Positions 52,141 to 64,000 of a stretch of DNA of 64,000 nt are shown piece by piece. The position numbers were made by a program, and so were the translations under genes. This stretch comes from Entomortierella parvispora (taxonomy: Eukaryota > Mortierellomycota > Mortierellomycetes > Mortierellales > Mortierellaceae): NCBI GenBank assembly GCA_963573315.1, contig OY752142.1, forward strand, positions 558,001-622,000, given 5' to 3'. A model generated the notes under the pieces. It was not told the DNA's origin and did no database searches. It was given only the letters and a program-made list of their open reading frames with translations. How positions within the stretch are numbered: position 1 is the stretch's first letter; each line of letters starts with the position of its first letter.

Positions 52141-55100
52141 TTAAGGCCGATGCAGCCTTGGAGCGATCCTGGCCGGCGCAGAGGACTTGCCAGTTGACTT
52201 GATGCCACCAGATGGCAGCGTCGTCGTTGGGGACAGCATCGGAGGCCTAATTCCAGCCACATTATTGTTGTACATGACGGGGATGACGGGTATAAAGAGT
52301 CGAGCAGGGGCTGTGCCAGGAGGGTGCTGCACATGGACAAGGTGACGACCTGACTGCAAATGTGGATGGACACCAGCGGGATGGTACCCAGGACCGGGCG
52401 CCAAGAATTGTGCCGCTCCAGGATGAGAGTAATCCACCGCCATGATCATTGGCGGTGGTACAGGCGCACCATTAGGAGTGGAACCAGGGAGGACAGCAAG
52501 ACCAGGGTGATGGGTATATGGCGAGGGGTATGTTACGAATGAAGGGCGATAAGGAGGAGGAGCCGCGGCCGCGACCGTTGTTGTTGAAGGAGAGGCTGCT
52601 GTAGGCGAGGAGGCGACTACAGTGGGCATCAAGGGCCGCAATTGCTGCTGCTTCAATTGTTGCAACTGCTGTGCTTTTGCGGCCTCGGCGGACATCTTCT
52701 TGCGTCTGCTGGTCGTCGATGAAGCGGCGGCGACAGAAGGAGGGGAGGCCGCCTCAGAAGTCGCTGGGGCTCCTTGCTCTTTTTGCTCGTCTTCCGCTGT
52801 AGCCTGGACGGTCCTCGGTCGAATGGGCGCGAACTGACGGCCCGACCGAGCGGCTGGGGCCGTTTGGATCGGAGCACTCTGGGTCTTGTTGTTTCCCTGC
52901 ACGGGAGTCGAGGGTCGAGGTGTCGTGTTGTTGCTGCTCCACATCGGGATGACCTGTGTGTTTGGAGGGTAGGGCGATGGGGACTCGACCTTCAACTGGA
53001 CCGAAGTCCCGTGAGGGGGGGCAGGAGGGTAGTAGGAGGCAACGTATTGGATGTGAGGATATTGACCAGCAGGATGAGGAGGATAAGGATGGGATGGTGG
53101 TGCAGGCGTGTGTCTCGTTGTCCAATGCCTACCAGATGTTGATTCTGTCTCTTTTCGATGTCTGGTGGCAGTGTTGGAGGATAACGATGATGACGTTGAT
53201 GATGCGCCTGCACCTGATCCTACCCTTTCTACTGCACCTCTACCGGCTGACGAAGCCTGAGGAGCGGATCGGACGGTTGACAAAGGCTCCGAATGCATGG
53301 CCTTCTTGGACGGTCCTCTGCTCAAAGGTAGGTCCTCATCGCACTGCATGGCATCCTCGTCTACCGCTGAAGAAGGGGAGGCTACTGTAGAGGGAGCAGG
53401 TGTTCCGATTTGCATATGTGCGACTGGACGCCCCTGATCGTCTTGAGGTCCTGGCGTGCCATGTGGATCTCGATTTACTGGCGTGGCAGGCGGGGTCGAG
53501 AACATACGACTACCATGGACATCGTTGCGCGATGTCTCATCAGATGAATACGCTCTCTGGATAGACTGGGGCCTCGGAGGGAAATAGAATGGGGCGAGCG
53601 TTGCAGGATGATGTATCGATGCCCTTTCCATAGCGTTCTCCTTCTCGTGCATTGGCGAGAGTGATGACCTAGTCGGCTCAAATGTAAGCTCTGATGCCAA
53701 CGATGACAAGGATGGCTCTCTAGAGCGATGCTGCCGTCGGAAACGGCTGGTAGGAGGGACAGGTCCAGTTGACGATCGCACTGCGCGGTCCCGGCCATCG
53801 TAACTATTATCTTGTCCACTGTATGGTGGGGGTGGAGGCTTCATCTGGAACGATGGGGGTCGTGCCTGGGTATGATTTTGAGAGGGGTATCCTTCACGCT
53901 GCCATGATTCCGAGGAGGTTGGTGTGGATGGACTTGTCATCTCCTCGTTTTCATCAGTCAATTGCAAGTTGGTAGTGGATGACTCTGGTGAGATACGATG
54001 GCGCACCAAGTAAGGATGGGATCGAAGTGTCGGTTGTTCTGGTTGCTCAGGTTCCGGCGTTGCCACAGGAGCCTCAGACCGATGCGCAAATGAAGCAATC
54101 TTGCGCAGCAGAGGACGAAGGATGTTCTTGTTGTTGGTGGATGTTGGCGTCTTTTCCTTGTCCTTGGTATCTTTATCGACAGTTGTAATAATCTTGCTCG
54201 GGGCATTGACGCGCTTGGAGGGGGTGGTCTCCAATGTTCCTGAAGAAAGACGCTGCAACTTGCGCTTTGGATTGGGTTCGTTGCTCTGCTCCTCTGGAGG
54301 GGGCGATGCCTTATTGAATTCGGCCTCGATCCTGGCTGCATCCTCATCCATAACCATGCCAGTGTATTTGGTGGCCATTTCATTTGTTGGCCAGATCATG
54401 TGGTCAAGGTTCATCTTGTTGGATCGCTGGTTGTTGGAGTACTTTGTAGTTGACAGTTGCCTGGATCGGATGACGGGCGTGCTCTGGCCGCTGCCCCAGT
54501 CCGAGGGTGTAGGTGATCCAGCATGATCTTCTGCTCTCTCCGACATGACCTCGTCATCATCTGGGATGATCTCCTTACTGTCGCGGTAGGGTCCAGAGAC
54601 CACTGTCCCCTTTGACTCGGTGGATCTGACCCGGGGTGTAACGACCACTTCAGTGGGAACGTAGGCGATAGGGATCGAGTCATGTTGTGGATGGTGATGG
54701 GCGAGTTGCTTGCTATCCAGAACCACAGGCTTCTTCTCTACAATCCGGACATACTCTCCTTTGGCGGGGGTGATAGAGTCGACATTTGCACGTTCGGTTC
54801 CATTGAGGCGCTGATGGTACATCAACAGCTTGTTGCCATAGGTTTGTAGCTCTGCCTCCGTTGTGTTGAGCTCGAACTGGGAGAGGAAGAGAAACTCGAG
54901 CTCGAGTTGGTTCAGCTCCGACAAGGGCAGACCACCAACCTAGAGAATGTTTAAATCATCAGAGCGAGTCCTACACTTTTTTGGATGCATTCTTGTGCAA
55001 CACGCGGATGGATGGATGCATCAATGGATGGATTCAGGGTGGATTGGATTGGATTGTGCAGGAAGGAAATCTTACCCGAGCGTAGCGGACGTTAGGATAG

Positions 55101-55990
55101 AAGACATCGGACGAGAACTTTGAAGCAACAAGAATGCTGGTGATCAAGAGTCGATGGATGTTGAAGCTGTTTATAATCAACTTGGACCCCACTGGTGACT
55201 CGGACGATGAAGTGTAAATCTCATCGGGCAGTGGCTCTTCCTCGTCCTCTTCATCATCGTCCTCTTCCATAGGACTGCAGTGTTCTGAGATCTCGGGATT
55301 GGCCTTCTTTTCGTCCTTGAACCCGTTGTTGTTGTTGTCCTCCACTTTGGTCTTTGGCGCCACATCCTCGGCAGTCATTGATGCTCGGCGCAAGAGAGCT
55401 TTTGGGATAGTGTTGGTCAGGACCTGTGTAGGTTTGCATCCGCCCCCAATTCTGTCGAAATAGAGCAATATGATAAGCAGCACCTCGTTCTGGAAGGGTG
55501 CGTATTGGAGGATGCGAGTCAGGTACGCTTCAATGGAGATGTTGGGGATGGCTCTGGAGTGAAACAGGGTGATCTTTGGACAAGCTAGCCGGTCGTTGAC
55601 CGACAAGATTGTGTTGATAAGGGAGGAAACCAGGAGGAGGGTCTGGGAGGTGGGGCAGTTGACAATGTCGTAGACGGGCGGGGGTGGAAGAGGGTCCATG
55701 GCAGGGATGTTGGTGGTGGCTTGATCATAGTCTGGTGCGTTGCTGTCCTTGTCCAACCCCTCTTTCGAAGAATGGCTTGCAATGACTTTTTGTATTGACG
55801 GAAGGTGGATGTAGCCTTTCTTGGCAGAGAGTTGCGCTGCTAAAGAAGCGGCCATTGATGCTGAGAATGTTGGCGATAATGGTGTTTTCGAGGCAGGAAT
55901 ATAGGCATGTGTGGGCGGAGGGGGGGAAGAGACAGTATCCTGGTTCTGACACCCTGGGCCATCATGGCTGTTGTGGTTGTGAAGAGACAT
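52141..55990 (-). CDS. very large Pho80-type (PHO85-partner) cyclin
   Basis: Two exons (55990-55076 and 54939-52141) give 1237 residues. The start MSLHNHNSHDG is the first ATG before the conserved part. The cyclin fold spans about residues 115-350: SSLINTILSVNDRL, FHSRAIPNISIEAYLTRILQY then VLLIILLYFDRI, and, across the splice, RLLITSILVASKFSSDVFY with NVRYARVGGLPLSELNQLELEFLFL. This is the Pho80/Pcl signature. An acidic insert of about 70 residues interrupts the fold (MEEDDDEEDEEEPLPDE). The remaining 880 residues are disordered and rich in Ser, Pro, Ala and Gln. Such cyclins bind Pho85-like kinases in phosphate, glycogen or polarity control. The long tail is unusual for the family. Confidence 0.86.
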
Positions 55991-57276
55991 GATAGCTTGA
56001 ACGGATGACGACCGGAGGAGGTAGGGGGACGAGGAGCGAAAGAGGGGAGAGGGGCGATAAGGAGAACAAACAAAGCAGAGGGCAAGAGATGAATTAAAGG
56101 AAGGGAGGTATGCTGGGTGCCTGTGGGTGCGTGATTCCAAGAGAAGGATGGGATATTAACAACAGTGCGTGCAGGTTGTGCGTGTGTGTGAGTGTGTGAG
56201 GGTGGTGATGATGAAGATGATGATGGTGATGCGGGAGATAATTGATGCTTGCTGAAGAGACAGAGTAGGTGTCTTTGGGCGATGTTTGTTTGTTGGTGCT
56301 GTGAATATTGTGGGCAAGGAGTTTGTTGAGAGAGGTGAAGAAAAGTCGATTGGGATGAGAAGAAGGAAGAAAGTGGAAAGAGGGTGGCCCACAGCCTCTC
56401 GAGAGTGTTGGGAACAAAAAGGGCCTTGGTGGAGGCTCTGGTTGCTCATTGTAACTGTTGTTGTCCATTTCCATCCCGGTGGACGCGAAAGGGAAGACGA
56501 CAGTGGTGACAAGGGAGTCAACCCCTCCACGTTCCTGAAGGAAGCGCTCTTGTCAGCCAACCAGATCGCGGCTTCAATCAACCAGCCAGTCAACGACAGG
56601 CTGGCAGGAGACATCGAGCAAGGTCGACTGACGAGGCAGACAATTGCGCTGTCAATTGAATTTGAATTGTCATTGAATGAGACAGGGGGGGTAGAGTAGA
56701 GGAGCTCGGACGAACATGCATCGAAGAAAAAGTGCTCTTCTTGGAAGGGGATCTCCCCGCAAAATAAACAAAAGACGCGCGGTTACGTAGGACCATAGGA
56801 TCCGTCACGGTCGCACTGGACACGATGTGATTGGCAGGTGGCGGTGAGGGTCGAGAGCTCTAGATTTTTTTTTTTTTTTTTTTTTTGGGAATCTGCTCCG
56901 TCTTGTTCACTTCACTCACGCCTCTGGCTGCCTCTTTTTCATCCTCACCATCGCTCTTCTTGTCTCTCTCATCTGCTGGCCTCTATATCCATCTCGTGTG
57001 CTTTTTCCTTACGCCTAGCCTCTTACTGAAATGCACTCCTGGTGCCGTTGCCGCCGCCGCCGCCTCTGCCACGCTCGGATCTCTACCGCTTTTGCATCCT
57101 CATCAATAAAGCGGCTGTGGGAAGACCACTGGAGTATCGTTATTCAATCGATTAATAAAATAAAAGGTGGGTGCGATCTTGGTGACGATCGTAAAGAGAA
57201 ATCAAACGGAGCGGGTTGAACGAGCAGCTCAGATTCTGGCTGCCTGGGAGACAAGAGCGCATGCTATTTTCGAAGC
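55991..57276. other. upstream region of the cyclin gene
   Basis: No gene is seen. There are GATGAT/GGTGAT repeats at 56200-56235 and a T22 homopolymer at 56865-56886. Open frames are low complexity. Confidence 0.4.
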
Positions 57277-57570
57277 TCATGTTTGGTCGATCCCATGCAA
57301 TTTGTTGGATTCGATTGGGATGACCATTGATAAAACTGAAGAGGTGGTCTTTGAGGAGGAAGGGAAGACGATGGGTTTTTCCACTCGAGTCGACTGACTG
57401 CCGGAAAGGGCTGGCGGATCACACCCTTGATTGTTCTGAGGCTGTGTAACGGCGAGAGCACGCAGCAGACGGAAATCTATTGGCTCTTCATTGGTCTGTT
57501 TGCCTGCGCGGTGTATCGTTTTCGATTTCGCCCATTTTCTCCGAGCGCTCTTGTCCAGTCGTTTGGGCAT
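57277..57570 (-). CDS. possible small basic protein, not recognised
   Basis: A 97-codon frame starts MPKRLDKSARRKWAKSK and continues with TQPQNNQGCDPP and PIVFPSSSKTTSS. The basic start looks like a nuclear or nucleolar protein, but I recognise no family. A plus-strand frame overlaps it (57167-57397), and only one can be real. Low confidence. Confidence 0.22.
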   Translation of the reverse strand: MPKRLDKSARRKWAKSKTIHRAGKQTNEEPIDFRLLRALAVTQPQNNQGCDPPALSGSQSTRVEKPIVFPSSSKTTSSVLSMVIPIESNKLHGIDQT

Positions 57571-59526
57571 GCCCTGTGCCTGTGCTTGTGGATCTGCAAT
57601 TTTGTTGGCTGTGAAAATCTGAAGCACCCTAAAGACGTGGGCTCCCACCCACAATTCGACATTTACCCCCCATCCATCGCACCTCGAACATCTTGGTTCG
57701 CCACTTTTAGCCAGAAAACAAAGTGCCTCCACAGTCCAAGCCCAATTCAACCAGACTCCCCCCTGACTTAAACTGACTTTGAAAAGCGATCCAAACAAGT
57801 TTTTTGCGCGTTTGCATTACCTACTGTAGTCGTGTTCGTTCTTTGCTGTCCAGTCGGATTCGGCACATGGTGTTGAATGGAGAAGAAAAAGATTTGTCTC
57901 TTTGATCGGGCGCCTGAAAGAGTCGAGGATTGTCTTTTCCAAGCCTTCGATCGAGCTTGTGCCACTCTTTTTTCTTGTTCGGTGTTTCCCAAGTTGGACT
58001 CAAAGACTTCTCACCCCCCGCTTTGTGTCCTGAAGCATTCCAACTTACCGAAGAGCGCTAGAAGCTTGTTGATATTGTTGTTCTCTTGACGTATCTCCAT
58101 GAGCACACGTTGCGAAATCGTTGCGAATTTACAGGCACATGCCCATACCATTCCCTTGAATCTACTTTCCCAGGGTCAATTTTTTCTTTTTCTTACAAAA
58201 GCCATTACAAGAAGGTTGGACTTGGCGCACTAGCCCTCATTCTGTTTTCCACATCTCTTCTTTTAGTCATATATCTTTTCGCCGTTTATCCGTTTCCAGG
58301 ATGAAGCAGCGAGGGGGGTTAGGCCTAGAAGAAGAAGGGGTTGGGTGGGAAGGTCGAAACGCGATCGATCTCACCTGCTGGGAATGCTCACAAAAACATG
58401 CGCGCATTCCATGGTAGGCATTTAATCTGATAACACAGGAACAGATACTGGAGATATTAGTCATCCAGTACCGACATGAAGCACATGCACTTGGCCCCTT
58501 GTACCGTACTATTCAATACTGAATCGAGCCGAGCCCTGTTAGTTTTAGTTAATGACCTAGAACTCAATTGAGTAGGAGAGGTTTGATCGTCGATCCATGA
58601 CACCATGACAGCGCCAAATCTCTAGGAGAAGGGAGAGGAAGGACCCATCGCCCAACAGGAGATCCAACGAATCAGGGTTCGGACCGTAGTGCTTTGGTCA
58701 TCGGTTGATAGTTTTTCTTTTGAAGAGGAAAGGTAGGGAGCGATAGACACGCTCCACCCATCTCTTTTGGCGCGTCTGCTTGAGTGATGCTTCATATTTT
58801 CGATTTTTAGGGCTTCATTCTGTCGACCTGTTTTCGCAGCTTTTCAGCTTTTCCACGGAAGAAAAGATTCAGAGAACAAAGTATGCAGAGAAATGTCGAT
58901 GACCTTCAATGGCGCACCCGTAATCGGATCCACTGGCACCTCTCTCGACCATTTCATGGTTCTTCACACGAATCTTATTAAGGGGCCAGATTTCGACTCA
59001 GTCACGTGCAGTACTCGCGCCTTTCATGCCGAATGCATCGTCAGCTCGTCGTGTATATCGAACAGATGACTTGAATAACATGCTGGACACGCCCTTCCCT
59101 CCTCTACATAATGTAACAGATAATCGCCTTTTAGCAGTCATGAATAACGAGGGGCACGAGCCCCTCGCCTCCCAAAGGTGATTTCTCGGGTTGAGAAAAG
59201 GAGAATTTGTTTCTCTCACGATCTTTGGGGAAGCAAGAGTTGTGGACAACCTGTTCAATTACGCCTGCATCTGACATAGGCACACGTAATTTTGCATTTC
59301 ACACGCGCTCGCGCTTTTTTTTTTTTTTGGGATACAGCTTCAGATTATCTTTATTTTGCAATGGCACAAACAGGCGCATTGGCTGTCGCGAAAGAACATG
59401 GGTGGGAGAGGACAGTCAAAAGCGCTAGTTTTCGGTAAAGCGGGGAGGGATACAAGGTATTTTTTTTTGGGGGGGTAGACGACCTTATTTACAGACGAGC
59501 AATCTCGAGGAGGGAGGGGACCTTAT
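57571..59526. other. gene-poor region
   Basis: I see no supported gene, repeat array or RNA gene. A T12 run and G-rich stretch lie at about 59317-59476, just beyond the end of the lectin gene. Confidence 0.4.
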
Positions 59527-59940
59527 TTACAAGCGGACAATCTCCCACATCTGCTTGAAGTCATCATTGTCGCGGCGGACCAGGCTGACAATGACACCCT
59601 CGTTCTTGGAAGAGACACCGATGACAAGATCCTCATCCTCCTTGGCGCTGATGGTGTAGTCCTCGTAGTCGTAACGCTGGGTGTCGTCGCGCTGGCTGAC
59701 CTGTTGGGCGAAACCTGCACCGGGGTTGAAACCAGAGGCGGTGAGGGCGAGTCCACTCTTGAGGTTCTTGATCTGACCGTCCTCATAGACCCACTTTTGG
59801 TTGTCGCTGTCGGCCTCGTTGCTGCGGCTGCGGTAGAGGATGACCTCTGCACCGGGATCGGTGGTGCCCTGCTTGACATCGAGGACGAGGTCCTCGTCAC
59901 GAAGCTTGATCTGGAAAACGCCGTTGTGGGGGAAGCTCAT
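59527..59940 (-). CDS. cytosolic beta-trefoil (ricin B-like) lectin
   Basis: This intronless gene of 137 codons starts at MSFPHNGVFQIKL. Three sequence repeats fit a beta-trefoil: VLDVKQGTTDPGAEVILYRSR with DNQKWVYEDGQIKN, then the LALTAS segment, and finally LVIGVSSKNEGVIVSLVRR with FKQMWEIVRL. The QxW-type ends (QKW, QMW) are the hallmark of ricin-B folds. There is no signal peptide, as usual for fungal fruiting-body-type lectins that are stored in the cytosol and act in defence against grazers. Sugar specificity cannot be told. Some family members are toxic to nematodes, but nothing here proves that. Confidence 0.72.
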   Translation of the reverse strand: MSFPHNGVFQIKLRDEDLVLDVKQGTTDPGAEVILYRSRSNEADSDNQKWVYEDGQIKNLKSGLALTASGFNPGAGFAQQVSQRDDTQRYDYEDYTISAKEDEDLVIGVSSKNEGVIVSLVRRDNDDFKQMWEIVRL

Positions 59941-61022
59941 GGTGGGTATGTGAGTAGAGTTGAAAGGGAAGGGTAAAAGGGGTTGAGGAAGGGACAGAGG
60001 ATAGTGAAAGTGAAAGTGAGAAATAAAAAAGAGGGCAAAGCTCAATGTGGGGGAGGGATCATTTATAGTCCATGGTCAAGAAGGTGACGATTGCGTGTTT
60101 TCTGTGGGAAATGGCCCCACCCCTTTCTCTCGACCACTCCCCCATGACAACATGACAACGGGAATAACATGCATGATCCTTGCGGGCAGCCTGGGCTTTT
60201 TTGACCAACACTGAGAACCAACCACCCCCTTTGTATGTATTGTGCAATTGCGTGTGCCCTTGATGGAAAGAAACCTCGAGGATCAAAGGAAGGATCCATG
60301 CCCGCACGTACACAAAAATAGATGGGCGGAATGCGAACCGCGCGGTGTACGTGGACAAAAGAGGGCAGAAAGTGACAAAAGTGGATCCATATTGTGTCTC
60401 ACTCGAAAATAGATTTCCCACACTCGGCGGGCTTCTGGCTGTCTTTTCTGCGGGGTCCCTTGGACCATGGTGGTCCAAAGGAGTGAAAGCCCGGGGATAT
60501 GGGCCTCTTGATTACCCAACAGGGGGCCAACCGAGGAAAAAAATACAAAACTCCAAACGCTGGAGGCGAATCTGTGGGTGGGAAAGTGACTCCCACTTTG
60601 ATTCTTTCCAAAAAAATTTACTTACACAAAAAAGCCCAGACCCTCCTCTCTTTTCCTTCTTCTCTGCACGACACGATAGCATTGCTGCCCAAACAACCAA
60701 AGGCAAACCCTTTCGCGCCCCAACGCGATATCGTGGTCTGTGCGTGCCTCTCTGAGGGCCGAGATGTGCCTCTCTGGGATTGTTCATTGTGTGGATGGAG
60801 GGATTTGTTGCGGCGAGCAGATGATGGAGTGGCAGCCCGGTCTGGTCGAGTCGCGTGAAAGACGCGATGATTTAGAAGTAATCCGGGTATCTTGAATCGG
60901 TTGTTCAAATCGATTGTGATCCAACAGTGGATATACAGAGAGCCTTGGAGCTTGGAGATGAAATTGGGATGACATAAACCTTTATCGGTTTTTTAACAGA
61001 AAAAATAGATACGAGGGTTGGA
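59941..61022. other. intergenic between lectin and carboxylesterase
   Basis: No coding pattern is seen. The left part is the lectin promoter, the right part the 3' flank of the carboxylesterase. Confidence 0.45.
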
Positions 61023-63454
61023 TCAACACTGAACATGATCAGATCTACTTTGTGTTGGGTCAGTGTACTTTGCAGGATTATGGTATTGAAATGCAAACTG
61101 AAAGTCCTTTTCCATCCAATCGCAGGCATCAGCTTGGGCCTCAAAGACCATCGCGGACTCTACGTCCAAATCCAAGGTGGGATTATACCTGTCTCCCCCA
61201 CTTCCTCCTTTGTGTGCAATCCATGGGACGCTGGTGACGTCTGTATTCGACGCCTCGTATCCAACCTGGCCCGGTTTGGGGTTCGGGTCCCCTGTCTTTG
61301 CAAAGCTCGTGAACCGATCAATGACCTGGCGCGCAAAACGCGCATCGTCACCGTCCTGAAAATAACCTGGGACAGCATCACCAGATCCAAAAGTGGGCTC
61401 CAACCCCAGGCTGTGACACCACCTGTTTGTTTTGGAGCCACAGAACGGATCGTTGACTAGCGGGACGTCGCGTCCTCGATTGAATCGATAGTGAAAAGTT
61501 CTCTTTTGTCGAGAGGCCTGGTGTGACAAGTAACGCAACGGACATAGCCAGAAATAATTGGTGCCGAATTTTGTCGCCGTGATACGAAAGCTGTCTGGTT
61601 GGGTCGAATTGAGGGGGAAGAAACCCGAATTCAAAATGGTAGCGACACGCTCTTTCTCAAAGATTTCTTGGAGGGCGTTGCTTGCATTGTTGATGGGGAC
61701 GGGGTCATGCCAATACGGAACTGCGTAGAGTCCGGCCTCGTCGTGCATGGTTCCCCAAATGATATTGACATTGGTGTTGTACCGTCCTTGCTTGACCAAC
61801 TCTGCAAAATCGGCAGGGATCAGATCTCCGTCAATTACCGGTCGGTACAAAAGACCAAAGGTGACCCAGTAGTTGTCTGCCAGCGCACGATCAAACGCAA
61901 CGAGCTGGGCTTTGATAAGGTCCTTGACGGGGATGGATCGAGCACAGCTAATGTTGTTTGGTGCACATCCAAGTGCTTCCATGAAATAGATGGTCTCCCG
62001 AGCGGCCATGGCTGCGGGTTTGAAGGGCAGAGAAATGGGATCGGACTCGAGAATGACGTTCTGGTACAAATTCCATGTGCTGGGAGCCGACAGCAAGGCT
62101 CGGACGGTGACGGCGCCAGTGCTCTCTCCCATGACTGTAACACGATCAGGGTCGCCTCCAAAGGAAGCAATATTGTCCTGAACCCATTGAAGTGCAAGGA
62201 CAACGTCATGGATCGCCTGATTGCCAGGCACCAATGTCCGGTTCCAAGTGTCCTGGTTCTCGAACCATCCCAGAAAGCCCAGACGATAATTCATGGTCAC
62301 CACGACCACGCCTCCTCGAGCGATCATGTGGCCTGGCTCAAAGAGAACTGTAGAGCCAGAAAAGGAAGAGTAGCCACCTCCATGAACAAACACAATGACT
62401 GGAAGCCCTTTTTGGGTGGGACTCTTGAGACTCGGCGTATAAACATTCAAGAGGAGACAATCTTCATCTTCGGTCGCCAAGTTTTCTAGCTCGGATAACA
62501 AAGATTCCATGAGCTTATCCTTGTCATGGCGATCGGGTAGGAGGGGCATCTGCGGGCAGATGTGTCCATTGTCCGTGGCATCCCAAACGCCATTGGTGAA
62601 AGGGGCCTTTGGAACTGCCTTGGCAAAGCGGCGATCTCCTGTGGGCGGTTCAGCGTAGGGGATCCCAAGGAATCGAAAAGCGTTTTGATCGCGCCATCCT
62701 TGGATTTGACCAACTGAAGCGTTGACAATGATTTGCTTCAAGTCGTTTCGAAAGATGTAGACACGTCGCATCTCGCTATTGAAGCAGATCGTGGGCAATT
62801 GGGTTTTGCAAGCGACAAGCTCTGTCGTTCCAATCTGCTTGTTCACGGCCAGGCATCTTCCGTGAATACCAGGGAAAGCTGATGAGAAGCGAGTTCAGTG
62901 GACAGAGAGGTCAGGGCGAGATCTGCAAGTTGGAACATCAAGACTCAAAACGGTAACCGTACCAGTACCATTGTATACCCAGTACTGATCAAAGCTTTGG
63001 ACCTCCTCATTGGCAGGGGCATTAGATTTGAGCAAATCGACGAGGTCTGTCGCTCCTGCTGTACCAGCGACGAAGATGTAGCCGCCTGATTTTTTGAGAA
63101 GGGACGGGGAAAGAATAGAAAATAATGGTAGGATAGTAAGTACTAAGGCCGCAATGGGTCGCCGAGACGGACCGGTAGAAACACAAATAATAGAGCCGTA
63201 CCTTCGCCCATTTTCTGGCACTTGTTCATTCCGTTGTAGTAGTCGACGGGTTTGGAAAGTAACAAAAAAGTGTTCTTGATGAGGGGTAGTGTTTGGGCTT
63301 GTCCTTTCATAAGGATGCTCACGCCGTCAATGTCATCAGCTAGGGCAGGATTTGGCGCAAGATACCGTCCGTTGACAGAAGCGGGGAGTGGACTCACTAC
63401 ATGCAGCAAAAAGGTCGCCAGAGCTGTTATACTCTGTATGTACTTTGATATCAT
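61023..63454 (-). CDS. secreted type-B carboxylesterase with N-terminal C-type-lectin-like region
   Basis: Three exons (63454-63202, 63085-62963, 62878-61023) give 743 residues. Residues 1-25 are a signal peptide (MISKYIQSITALATFLLHVV). Residues 30-170 contain NKCQKMGEGGYIFV, YWVYNGT, GRCLAV, VACK and LPTICF, a cysteine and tryptophan order like a C-type lectin fold. The esterase follows: FLGIPYAEPPTGDRRF, EDCLLLNVYTP, oxyanion HGGG (291-294), nucleophile GESTGA with Ser378, and a His in CHSLGLEP. The alpha/beta-hydrolase is complete to its C terminus. It probably hydrolyses carboxylic esters or lipids outside the cell. The intron 2 donor GTACGG removes an in-frame TGA and joins YNGT to AFPGIHGRC. 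Confidence 0.86.
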
Positions 63455-63799
63455 ACTCCAGGTGGTCAAGGTGAAGTGGGCCGAGGGGGATAATCGTCGA
63501 GAGTAGATTTGTGTTCAAGGCAAAAAAAGAAAGAAAATCACGGTGGACTTTTGCCAGCTCGCTCTTCATAAATGAGGGGTCGCGGAACCAGGAGGTGACG
63601 TTTGCGCATCATTCTGCACCCGTGGTAATCTTAAAAGGGGGAACCTCCTGATTCCTGAATTGTGATGTGCTGATCGAGCCCTGTTACTGCATCGCGATGC
63701 GATGTTGTAGATGCTCACATGGACAGAAAGGCCATGCATCTCATTGTTCGCAGAGCTGGGGGGTTGATTTATTGGTGAAGTAAACAGCCTTTCGTTGAA
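63455..63799. other. promoter region of the carboxylesterase
   Basis: No gene is seen. A T-rich and A-rich patch (63510-63540) precedes the start codon on the coding strand. Confidence 0.4.
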
Positions 63800-64000
63800 G
63801 TTAACCATGTGTTTTATCTGCGCAAGTTGATCAAGGACGTTCGGATATTTTAGAGTCGTACTGGAGAATGAGAAGCGGACAACCAAGCGGTGGCCCAATC
63901 TTTCCACGAAAACATGCACGTTCACCAATCGTTGCCGTTTATAAAGTGCGTCAGCTTTGGCCACAGCTTTAGCATCCACCGCAGTTTCTTGTTCTGCTCC
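63800..64000 (-). CDS. possible partial coding exon running off the window edge
   Basis: A minus-strand frame is open to the end of the window and reads AEQETAVDAKAVAKADALYKR, then LVNVHVFVERLGHRLVV and LKYPNVLDQLAQIK. The amphipathic, charged text looks coding, but no start, family or splice site can be fixed. The left edge given is approximate. Confidence 0.28.

Noticed and set aside
57167-57397. Plus-strand frame overlapping the low-confidence basic protein
   Set aside because: It has no family match, and its start is not in a better context than that of the opposing frame. Neither can be proven.
63566-63799. Continuation of the edge frame down to 63566
   Set aside because: The text loses coding character and overlaps the carboxylesterase promoter; only the part near the window edge looks coding.
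1-64000. CRISPR arrays, operons, riboswitches, rRNA and tRNA genes
   Set aside because: None was found. The window is eukaryotic and repeats present are minisatellites or transposon pieces, not spaced direct repeats.

Overview
The window is nuclear DNA from a filamentous fungus. The genes carry short spliceosomal introns (46 to about 270 nt, GTRNGT donors, YAG acceptors). The gene set includes a Sho1 osmosensor, a Pho80-type cyclin, an Iks1 kinase and an Etr1 reductase. F-box/LRR genes are abundant, small cysteine-rich secreted proteins recur, and there are decayed NACHT-WD40 and retroelement pieces. Together with long A/T homopolymers and pyrimidine-rich leaders, this points to an early-diverging fungus of the Mortierellaceae (Mortierella, Linnemannia or Podila). 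That placement is inference from gene content, not a database match. Nothing prokaryotic or organellar was seen.

Layout. 0-8 kb: a CFEM secreted protein, an IFI6/IFI27-like hydrophobic protein, F-box gene A, the WD40 ribosome-biogenesis factor JIP5/WDR55 and a CDKN3-like phosphatase. 8-9.2 kb: a 5'-truncated LINE with poly(A) tail and a perfect 15-bp target-site duplication. 9.4-15 kb: an acidic WD40-like protein and SHO1, the latter preceded by about 900 bp of pyrimidine-rich DNA. 15-22 kb: a gene-poor stretch with a decayed WD40 (STAND-type) pseudogene, one small secreted protein and a short element with 83-bp inverted repeats. 22.6-29.3 kb: F-box gene B, a SET-domain gene whose 3' end lies in an apparently perfect 698-bp tandem duplication, and a second secreted protein related to the one at 19 kb. 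29.9-38 kb: IKS1 and ETR1 (divergent), an NmrA-like NAD(P)-binding protein and a small secreted protein. 38-41 kb: a broken elongation factor 3 fragment, another cysteine-rich secreted protein and a Ty3/gypsy chromovirus remnant. 41-48 kb: F-box gene C (paralogue of A), a PXA/Nexin_C protein and a polyglutamine F-box gene D. 48.7-56 kb: allantoicase with an unusual AT-hook-like basic tail, and a very large Pho80-type cyclin. 56-64 kb: a beta-trefoil lectin and a secreted carboxylesterase with an N-terminal C-type-lectin-like region.

Neighbours are not organised in operons and mostly do unrelated jobs. The clearest themes are ubiquitin-ligase adaptors (four F-box genes), nutrient and stress signalling (SHO1, Pho80 cyclin, IKS1, CDKN3-like phosphatase), organelle and primary metabolism (ETR1, allantoicase) and a secretome of small disulfide-rich proteins. 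Several genes share two structural habits: introns that interrupt or immediately follow the start codon, and poly(T) tracts on the coding strand 75-120 nt before the ATG or next to 3' splice sites. All exon boundaries were derived by hand from splice signals, reading-frame closure and family knowledge; each multi-exon model closes in frame.
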